A stretch of DNA of 32,808 nt from DATFWC01 sp045801465 (GTDB lineage Bacteria; Pseudomonadota; Alphaproteobacteria; Rhizobiales; Xanthobacteraceae): the NCBI GenBank assembly GCA_045801465.1, contig JBJMSU010000218.1, forward strand, positions 1-32,808, read 5' to 3'. Position 1 is the stretch's first letter; each line of letters begins with the position of its first letter. The position numbers were made by a program, and so were the translations under genes. The notes below the pieces were generated by a model. That model did not search any database, was not told the origin of the DNA, and saw only the letters and a program-made list of their open reading frames with translations. Shown piece after piece: positions 28,076 to 32,808 of the stretch.

Positions 28076-28109
28076 TGGGAGATAATGGGATATCATGGGA
28101 TATTTTGGT
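28076..28109 (+). promoter_or_regulatory. MraZ operator: three TGGGA boxes, 10-bp period
   Basis: TGGGA occurs at 28076-28080, 28086-28090 and 28096-28100, separated by exactly 5 nt (GATAA, TATCA), and a degenerate TGGT follows in phase at 28106. E. coli MraZ is known to bind TGGGN direct repeats with 5-nt spacers, so the match is exact in motif and spacing. Here the boxes read on the strand opposite to mraZ. They overlap the putative -35/-10 region, which fits repression. Confidence 0.9.
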
Positions 28110-28115
28110 CGTCAA
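28087..28115 (-). promoter_or_regulatory. Putative mraZ (dcw) promoter
   Basis: Minus-strand TTGACG (28115-28110) is a good -35. At 17-nt spacing TATCCC (28092-28087) is a weak -10 formed by the MraZ boxes themselves. Transcription would start near 28080, giving a 5' leader of about 120 nt to the mraZ ATG. Confidence 0.55.
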
Positions 28116-28434
28116 TGGAACGGATTCGCGCGTGTGCACTGCACCGCGACACAACGCAATTAGGCTTGGTTAGGCTTAAGGAATGGTTGCCGTCATGGCT
28201 GGCAACGGCCGTTGGACGCCGAAACAGCGCCTCCCGCAGCGAGGATGAGGTACGCCGCCACGTCATTAAGGTAGGATTCCTGACGACGTTGCAGCGCAAA
28301 ACTCACGCCTGTGCAGGGGGTCGGCTTGTCCCCAAAATTGCCGGAACAGGCTTCGCGGTCGCGAGTTGTTTTTCCGGCGGAGGCTTGCGTCCGAGCGGGA
28401 CGCTGGCCTCGGAACAATTTAATGGAGGTCCCCT
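28116..28434. other. Divergent region upstream of the mra promoter
   Basis: About 320 bp between the mra promoter and the PRC-barrel gene. Short open frames on both strands here look incidental. It contains a close direct repeat (TAGGCTTGGTTAGGCTT, near 28161) and a candidate EcfG-type promoter (28343-28367). A GGAGGT ribosome-binding site (28424-28429) precedes the PRC-barrel gene. No other gene is visible. Confidence 0.55.
28343..28367 (+). promoter_or_regulatory. Candidate general-stress (EcfG-type) promoter
   Basis: GGAAC (28343-28347), 16 nt, then AGTT (28364-28367), close to the alphaproteobacterial sigma-EcfG pattern GGAAC-N16/17-CGTT with one mismatch in the -10. It lies about 70 nt upstream of the PRC-barrel gene on the same strand. 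PRC-barrel proteins are plausible members of such regulons. Confidence 0.4.
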
Positions 28435-28956
28435 ATGCTCAAGAAGCTCGCTTTAATGTCAGCGGTGAGTCTGTTCGCGATGGGCACCGCGCTCGCCCAA
28501 GCGCCGGCGACTCCGCCCGCAAGCAGCCCACCCGCCGCGTCTGAAACAAAGTCCGATATGAAGGCAGGCGATGCGCAGTTCGTCGCGGCGCAGAAGCCCG
28601 ACCAATGGGTTGCTTCGAAGTTCAAGGGCACCGATGTGCTGGGCCCGGATAATCAGAAGGTCGGCGACGTCAGCGACATTCTGTTCGACAAGAACGGAAC
28701 CAAGATCGACGCCTACATCGTGAGCGTCGGCGGGTTCTTGGGAATGGGCTCCAAGGAGGTCGCCCTCGCACCGAGCGCATTCCAGGCGGTTCCCGGCGAT
28801 CCGAATTCCACGACGAACTCGTCGCCGAAGCTCAAGATTTCGATGACCAAGGACCAGCTGAAGAACGCGCCGAATTTCGAGCCCTACAAGGAGCCGAACC
28901 GGGCCACGACGGGTACTGGCGGCGGCGCGCCGCGTCCGGGCGGCATGAGCAAGTAA
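28435..28956 (+). CDS. Secreted PRC-barrel domain protein
   Basis: 173 residues. The N-terminal signal peptide is clear (KK, hydrophobic core LALMSAVSLFAMG, cleavage after ALA). A Pro/Ala-rich linker (22-45) follows, then a PRC-barrel-like domain (about 58-115: WVASKFKGTDVLGPDNQKVG, then VSDILFDKNGTKIDAYIVSV and KEVALAPSAFQAV). The tail is Gly/Pro/Arg-rich. PRC-barrels are small beta-barrel adaptor domains; exported single-domain forms are frequent in Rhizobiales but their role is mostly unknown. ATG 28435 has GGAGGT upstream. A strong terminator follows, so this is probably monocistronic. Confidence 0.85.
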   Translation: MLKKLALMSAVSLFAMGTALAQAPATPPASSPPAASETKSDMKAGDAQFVAAQKPDQWVASKFKGTDVLGPDNQKVGDVSDILFDKNGTKIDAYIVSVGGFLGMGSKEVALAPSAFQAVPGDPNSTTNSSPKLKISMTKDQLKNAPNFEPYKEPNRATTGTGGGAPRPGGMSK

Positions 28957-28979
28957 GCATCTGTAGACTCATCGCGTAG

Positions 28980-29012
28980 CGGCCCGGATCCGGGACTGCC
29001 GGATCCGGGCCG
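28980..29012 (+). terminator. Intrinsic terminator after PRC-barrel gene
   Basis: A perfect 14-bp stem, 28980-28993 (CGGCCCGGATCCGG) with 28999-29012, and a 5-nt loop, followed on the plus strand by TTCTCTTT. It lies 24 bp past the stop codon. Confidence 0.88.
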
Positions 29013-29096
29013 TTCTCTTTGCCGATAACACTCGTCGTGATGACGACAACGGCGCGCCTGCTTGCTATCCCAGCGTCAATGGGCCCGCTGCCGTTC

Positions 29097-29843
29097 ATGT
29101 CCGATTCGCGCCTCGTCTCCACGGTGGTCCCGTCGCCGAACCATGGCGAGCGCCGCGCCGCGATCGACATCCTGCTGCTGCACTACACCGGCATGCCGGA
29201 CGCCGACGGCGCACTGCAACGGCTGTGCGACCCGGCAAGCGAGGTCTCCACCCATTACTTCGTTTTCGACGACGGGCGGCTCGTCCAGTGCGTCCCGGAA
29301 GCGCGGCGGGCGTGGCATGCCGGAGAAGCCTCGTGGGGCGGCGCTGCCGACATCAATTCGCGCTCGATCGGCATCGAGATCGCCAATCCCGGACATGGCT
29401 GGCATTACGATGACTTCCCCGACGCGCAGATCGCAGCTGTGATCGCCCTCGGCCGCGATATTCTGGCGCGACGTCCGATCCCACCCTGGCGCGTGCTGGC
29501 CCATTCGGACGTGGCGCCGATGCGCAAGCAGGATCCGGGCGAAAAATTTCCCTGGGACCGGCTCGCGGCTGCCGGCGTCGGCGCCTGGGTCGCGCCGGAA
29601 CCGATCACACAAAGCGTCGCGCTCACGATGGGCGATAAAGGACCGAAGGTCCGCGACCTTCAAGCGCAACTCGCAGAGTACGGCTATGGGCTCCTTGCGA
29701 CCGGTCAGTACGACGAGGCGACAAGGGCCGTGGTTGCGGCGTTCCAGCGCCATTTCCGCCCCGGCCGCGTCGATGGCCTAGCTGACACATCGACGCTCAG
29801 GACGCTATCGAAGCTCCTCGCCGCACGCGCCGCTGTGGGATGA
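29097..29843 (+). CDS. N-acetylmuramoyl-L-alanine amidase (Amidase_2 + PG-binding domain)
   Basis: 248 residues. Zn amidase cleaving the lactyl-amide bond between MurNAc and L-Ala. Amidase_2 domain (about 5-160) with LLLHYTG (H29), the IGIEIANPGH segment, LAHSDVAP (H136) and DPGEKFPW (D146), matching the His/His/Asp zinc site and catalytic loop of AmpD/AmiD. A C-terminal peptidoglycan-binding (PG_binding_1) domain spans about 178-245 (MGDKGPKVRDLQAQLAEYGY, then ATGQYDEATRAVVAAFQ). No signal peptide is seen from this start, so a cytosolic AmpD-like recycling role is possible, although the PG-binding domain suggests contact with polymer. The frame is open to 29019; the ATG at 29097 fits the family start (PSPNHGERR follows), though its ribosome-binding site is weak. 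Confidence 0.9.
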   Translation: MSDSRLVSTVVPSPNHGERRAAIDILLLHYTGMPDADGALQRLCDPASEVSTHYFVFDDGRLVQCVPEARRAWHAGEASWGGAADINSRSIGIEIANPGHGWHYDDFPDAQIAAVIALGRDILARRPIPPWRVLAHSDVAPMRKQDPGEKFPWDRLAAAGVGAWVAPEPITQSVALTMGDKGPKVRDLQAQLAEYGYGLLATGQYDEATRAVVAAFQRHFRPGRVDGLADTSTLRTLSKLLAARAAVG

Positions 29844-29873
29844 CCCACTCATTTTAATTATCGGACCATGGTC

Positions 29874-30575
29874 TCAACTTGCCTTGCGCACGCTGAGCCC
29901 GTGGAGGTGCGCGACGACCTCGTCCACACGCATCACGTCCGCATACTTGTGATGCAGGTCGAACAGGTTGACCTTGTGCGAGAGCAGGCTGCGATCGAAG
30001 CAGCATTCCTCCACCACGACCACATGAAAGCCGTGCGAATAGGCGTCCACCGCCGAGGCGCGGACGCAGCCGGACGTGCTTTCGCCGCACAGGACGACCG
30101 TGCGGATCCCGAGCTGCGTGAGGTGCGCCATCAAGGGGGTTCCATAGAAGATGCTGGCGCGCTGCTTGGTGATCACCACGTCGCCGAGCTGCGGCCTGAA
30201 CTCGGCCCGGATGGCGAACTGCTCGGGATCGTTGGAGGCCGGGCGCCGCTTGGTCGCGCGTATGGCGGTCGGCCGGCTGGTCGCCCGCACGTCGTTGGTG
30301 GAATAGAACACCGGCAGTCCGGCCGCGCGGGCCGCCGCGAACAGCCGCTTCGTCGGCTCGATCGCCGCCCAGGCATACTCGCCGCAGGACATCGGATAAG
30401 CCTTGACCAAATCCTTCAGCGGACTGGGCCCGCCTTGGTAGACGAGCTCATAAAGATCGATGGCGAGCAGCGCGGGCGCCGGGCCCACGAATGTGGCACG
30501 TTCGTATTGGCGATAGATCTCGATGACGTCCGGCGGGACGACATCCTTCCAGCAATGGTCCTCGAAACTGCTCAT
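29874..30575 (-). CDS. Isochorismatase-like cysteine hydrolase
   Basis: 233 residues. Isochorismatase-superfamily fold with the Asp-Lys-Cys triad visible: D40 (LLAIDLYELVY), K137 (VVITKQRASIFYGT) and C170 in GESTSGCVRASAVDAY, whose preceding loop forms the cis-peptide oxyanion region. Members hydrolyse amides or ureido groups (N-carbamoylsarcosine, maleamate, nicotinamide) as well as isochorismate; Cys in the active site argues for amidohydrolase activity, but the substrate cannot be assigned. The ATG at 30575 is chosen for its GGGGGAG site; the frame opens to 30614. It converges with the amidase gene, 30 bp apart, and is divergent from rnpB. Confidence 0.87.
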   Translation of the reverse strand: MSSFEDHCWKDVVPPDVIEIYRQYERATFVGPAPALLAIDLYELVYQGGPSPLKDLVKAYPMSCGEYAWAAIEPTKRLFAAARAAGLPVFYSTNDVRATSRPTAIRATKRRPASNDPEQFAIRAEFRPQLGDVVITKQRASIFYGTPLMAHLTQLGIRTVVLCGESTSGCVRASAVDAYSHGFHVVVVEECCFDRSLLSHKVNLFDLHHKYADVMRVDEVVAHLHGLSVRKAS

Positions 30576-30693
30576 GGAGGCTCCCCCCGCCCAAATGGAA
30601 TCAGCTCGTTCCATTCTCGCACAGCCCGGCGCGTCTCAACCAGAGCGGGATGGCTTTCCGTCGCATCGCCATCCTGCTCCAGGTTAATTGTTG

Positions 30694-30743
30694 GAGCATG
30701 ATCCTTTCCGAAAACCGGTGTCCACTTTTTGGGGATCATGCTG
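30694..30743. repeat. Palindromic repeat beside rnpB promoter (copy 2)
   Basis: AGCATGATCC (30695-30704) and GGATCATGCT (30733-30742) are complementary, with the inner TCCGAAAACCGGTGTCCACTT core. It matches the repeat at 16371-16420 at about 42 of 50 positions in the same orientation. It ends about 7 bp before the putative rnpB -35. Confidence 0.9.
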
Positions 30744-30749
30744 TTGGCC

Positions 30750-30779
30750 TTGACGTCTGCCCCTGCGGCCCCCATTCCT
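30750..30779 (+). promoter_or_regulatory. Putative rnpB promoter
   Basis: TTGACG (30750-30755), 18-nt spacer, ATTCCT (30774-30779), ending 6 nt before the predicted 5' end of the RNase P RNA at 30786. The -35 is good and the -10 weak; the spacing to the RNA start is right. Confidence 0.6.
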
Positions 30780-30785
30780 AAGTGG

Positions 30786-31188
30786 TCAGTCGGCCGGACG
30801 GCCGCTCCGGCAACGGTCGAAAGGCCGCCGGGGAGGAAAGTCCGGGCTCCACGGACGAACGGTGCCGGATAACGTCCGGCGGGGGCGACCCCAGGGAAAG
30901 TGCCACAGAGAGCAAGACCGCCCGTCGACGCCTCGGCAGAAACGGGCAAGGGTGAAACGGTGCGGTAAGAGCGCACCGCGCGGCCGGCAACGGCAGCGGC
31001 AGGGCAAACCCCACCGGGAGCAAAACCGAATAGGGGCGGCGCGGGAGATCCGCGCAAGCGGAGATCCCGGTCTGTCCGGACCAGCCGCCCGGGTAGGTTG
31101 CTTGAGGCGCCGGGCAACCGGCGTCCAGATGAATGGCCGTCACGCGCGGGAGACCGCGCCTACAGAACCCGGCTTACAGGTCGGCTGA
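30786..31188 (+). ncRNA. rnpB: RNase P RNA (bacterial class A)
   Basis: Catalytic RNA that matures tRNA 5' ends, about 403 nt. The universally conserved 5' block GAGGAAAGTCCGGGCTCC is at 30833-30850. The region with AGGGAAAGTGCCACAGAGA, the GGTGAAACGGTGCGGTAAGA block, CCACCGGGAGCAAAACCGAA from about 31011, and the 3' block ACAGAACCCGGCTTACAGG (31162-31180) follow in the correct order. The terminal P1 helix pairs TCAGTCGG (30786-30793) with TCGGCTGA (31181-31188), which sets both ends. An open frame that continues through its 3' part into the next gene is not coding here. Confidence 0.97.
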
Positions 31189-31196
31189 TGCCAAAA

Positions 31197-31229
31197 GGGG
31201 CGTCCGGCGGAGCACCCGCCGGGCGCCCC
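31197..31229 (+). terminator. Terminator hairpin after rnpB
   Basis: GGGGCGTCCGGCGG (31197-31210) and CCGCCGGGCGCCCC (31216-31229) form a 14-bp stem with one G-T pair and a 5-nt loop, 8 bp after rnpB. The following bases (ACCAATTT) are only mildly T-rich. Confidence 0.7.
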
Positions 31230-31310
31230 ACCAATTTGAAGCCTGCGTTTGTCATCCGGGGGAGGCTTCCCTACCATTGGCCTTCGTCTTGCAACCGGGA
31301 ACCGAGCATC

Positions 31311-32693
31311 GTGAGCAGACGCCAAGGCAAGATGCGGCTCGGCGCCTTCTTCAACCCGACCGGCCATCATGTCGCGTCGTGGCGCCATCCCGACGCCCAG
31401 GCCGATGCCGGCGTGAACTTCGCCCATTACGCCGAGATCGCGCAGACGGCAGAGCGGGCGAAATTCGATCTCGTCTTTCTCGCCGACAACCTGTGCACAC
31501 GCCGCGCGCATATCGACGCGATCTCGCGCTCGGCGCAATACATCGCCAATCTCGAGCCCATCACGCTGTTGTCCGCGCTTTCCACGGTCACCAGCCGCAT
31601 CGGCCTCGTCGCCACCGCCAGCACGAGCTACAACGAGCCGTTCCACGTCGCGCGCAAGTTCGCCTCCCTCGACCATATCAGCGGCGGCCGCGCGGGGTGG
31701 AACCTGGTCACGTCGGGCATGCAGGAAGAGGCGCAGAATTTCGGCCGCGACCAGCACTTCGAGCACGACGAGCGCTACGACCGCGCGCGCGAGTTTGCGC
31801 AAATCGTCACCGCCTTGTGGGACAGCTGGGACGACGACGCGTTCGTCCGCGACAAGGAGAGCGGCCTGTTCTTCCGCCCGGACGGATTCCATTTCCTCGA
31901 TCACCGTGGGAAATACTTCTCGGTGCGCGGCCCGCTCAACGTGCCGCGCTGCCCGCAAGGCCGCCCGATCATCGTGCAGGCCGGCACCTCGGAAGCCGGC
32001 AAGCAGGTGTCGGCGGAATTCGCCGAGGTGATCTTCAGCGCGCCGCTCACCTTGGACGCCGCCAAGGCGACTTACGCGGATCTCAAAGGTCGCATGGTTC
32101 AGTTCGGGCGCGATCCCGACCACATGAAAATCCTGCCGGGCTTGAGCACGGTGGTCGGGCGCAGCGAAGCCGATGCGGTCGAGCGCCATGAATACATGCA
32201 GTCGCTGATCCACCCCGTCGTGGCGCGCGAAATCCTCTCCACGGTGCTGGGCGGCGTCGACCTCACCGGCTATTCGCTCGACGATCCGCTTCCGACCGAC
32301 CTGCCGCGATCGAACGCCAGCCAGAGCACGTTCCAGTATGTGACCGAGATGGCGCGCCGGGAGAACCTGACGATCCGGCAGATCGCCCTGCGCGTCGCCG
32401 GCGCGCGGGGAAAAAGCGTGGTGCGCGGCTCGCCCCAGCAGATCGCCGACCTCATGGAGGAGTGGTTCGTCAACGAGGCCTGCGACGGCTTCAACATCAT
32501 GCCGCCCTACCTGCCGGGCGCACTCGACGACTTCGTCGAGCTGGTGATCCCGGAACTGCAGCGCCGGGGACTGTTCCGCACCGAGTACGAGGGCCGTACC
32601 CTGCGCGAAAACCTCGGGCTGCCGCGCCCCGAGAGCCGCTATCGCCGCGCCGCGGTGGGGCAACGCGCACGCGCGACGGAAGCGGTGGGCTAG
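31311..32693 (+). CDS. FMN-dependent monooxygenase, NtaA/SnaA/DszA family (LLM)
   Basis: 460 residues. Bacterial luciferase-like TIM-barrel flavin monooxygenase of the group including nitrilotriacetate monooxygenase component A and DszA; uses FMNH2 supplied by a separate reductase, which is not in the window. Family motifs: LGAFFNPTGHHVASWRHPDA at the N terminus, FDLVFLADNLC, GGRAGWNLVTS (125-135), ERYDRAREF, the IIVQAGTSEAGK strand and a C-terminal GFNIMPPYLPGALDDF. Substrate unknown. A GTG at 31311 is chosen because family members begin with M-S-x-R before LGAF; ATG 31332 would truncate this. The long upstream frame overlaps rnpB and is rejected. It starts about 80 bp after the rnpB terminator with no recognised promoter. 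Confidence 0.92.
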   Translation: MSRRQGKMRLGAFFNPTGHHVASWRHPDAQADAGVNFAHYAEIAQTAERAKFDLVFLADNLCTRRAHIDAISRSAQYIANLEPITLLSALSTVTSRIGLVATASTSYNEPFHVARKFASLDHISGGRAGWNLVTSGMQEEAQNFGRDQHFEHDERYDRAREFAQIVTALWDSWDDDAFVRDKESGLFFRPDGFHFLDHRGKYFSVRGPLNVPRCPQGRPIIVQAGTSEAGKQVSAEFAEVIFSAPLTLDAAKATYADLKGRMVQFGRDPDHMKILPGLSTVVGRSEADAVERHEYMQSLIHPVVAREILSTVLGGVDLTGYSLDDPLPTDLPRSNASQSTFQYVTEMARRENLTIRQIALRVAGARGKSVVRGSPQQIADLMEEWFVNEACDGFNIMPPYLPGALDDFVELVIPELQRRGLFRTEYEGRTLRENLGLPRPESRYRRAAVGQRARATEAVG

Positions 32694-32738
32694 AGCCTAT
32701 CGGCTGGACACCTACGTAGCCACGCACTGGGCGAGCTC

Positions 32739-32775
32739 CCTCTCCCCGGCGGGGAGAGGTCGCGCCGAAGGCGCG
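32739..32775. repeat. Double hairpin repeat at right edge
   Basis: CCTCTCCCC (32739-32747) pairs with GGGGAGAGG (32751-32759), and CGCGCC (32761-32766) with GGCGCG (32770-32775). It is followed by GGGTGAGGGGG. This has the form of a common dispersed intergenic repeat and may also end the monooxygenase transcript; it may continue past the window. The last 115 bp contain no gene. Confidence 0.65.
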
Positions 32776-32808
32776 GGTGAGGGGGAACCGCCCTATCGAG
32801 AGTCGCGT

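Noticed and set aside
28085..28456. Small plus-strand frame in the mraZ-PRC gap
   Set aside because: It begins inside the MraZ boxes, overlaps the PRC gene start and has no ribosome-binding site or recognisable sequence.
31098..31310. N-terminal extension of the flavin monooxygenase into rnpB
   Set aside because: This stretch is the conserved 3' part of RNase P RNA and its terminator; the family N terminus begins at the GTG at 31311.

Overview
The window is about 32.8 kb of GC-rich DNA carrying an alphaproteobacterial dcw (division and cell wall) cluster. The gene order mraZ-rsmH-ftsL-ftsI-murE-murF-mraY-murD-ftsW-murG-murC-murB-ddl-ftsQ-ftsA-ftsZ-lpxC-bamD-recN-ligA, the meso-DAP type MurE, rnpB just outside the mraZ end and the style of the palindromic intergenic repeats point to Rhizobiales (Hyphomicrobiales), probably near Bradyrhizobiaceae/Xanthobacteraceae. 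No rRNA or taxon-specific marker is present, so the genus is not determined.

Layout. Positions 1-9627 (- strand): ligA (5' part only), recN, bamD, lpxC, ftsZ, ftsA, ftsQ, ddl. Positions 9628-13397: an opposite-strand cassette with a TAXI-type TRAP substrate-binding protein and a fused TRAP permease, bounded and split by palindromic repeats. Positions 13398-28115 (- strand): murB, a ParE/RelE-type toxin-antitoxin pair, then murC, murG, ftsW, murD, mraY, murF, murE, ftsI, ftsL, rsmH, mraZ and the mra promoter with its MraZ boxes. Positions 28116-32808: a PRC-barrel secreted protein, an Amidase_2/PG-binding amidase, an isochorismatase-like hydrolase, the RNase P RNA gene, and an NtaA/SnaA/DszA-type flavin monooxygenase.

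How the genes work together. MurB-MurF, Ddl, MraY and MurG make lipid II. FtsW/FtsI polymerise it at the septum, FtsL/FtsQ link them to the divisome, and FtsZ/FtsA organise the ring. LpxC commits to lipid A and BamD serves outer-membrane protein assembly. MraZ is the probable transcriptional regulator of the cluster: three TGGGA boxes at an exact 10-bp period lie in the presumed promoter. Many junctions are tightly coupled (ATGA, GTGA or TGATG overlaps at mraZ/rsmH, rsmH/ftsL, ftsL/ftsI, murE/murF, ftsW/murG and ftsQ/ftsA).

The less ordinary content is what interrupts the cluster: the TRAP cassette between ddl and murB, the toxin-antitoxin pair between murC and murB, and at least five different palindromic repeat families placed at gene junctions, two of which supply the stop codon of the gene they abut (murB, murG). 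One repeat family recurs beside the rnpB promoter. I found no transposase, integrase, CRISPR array or tRNA. No clearly new multi-gene system is evident; the strongest leads are the promoter architecture and the repeat punctuation.
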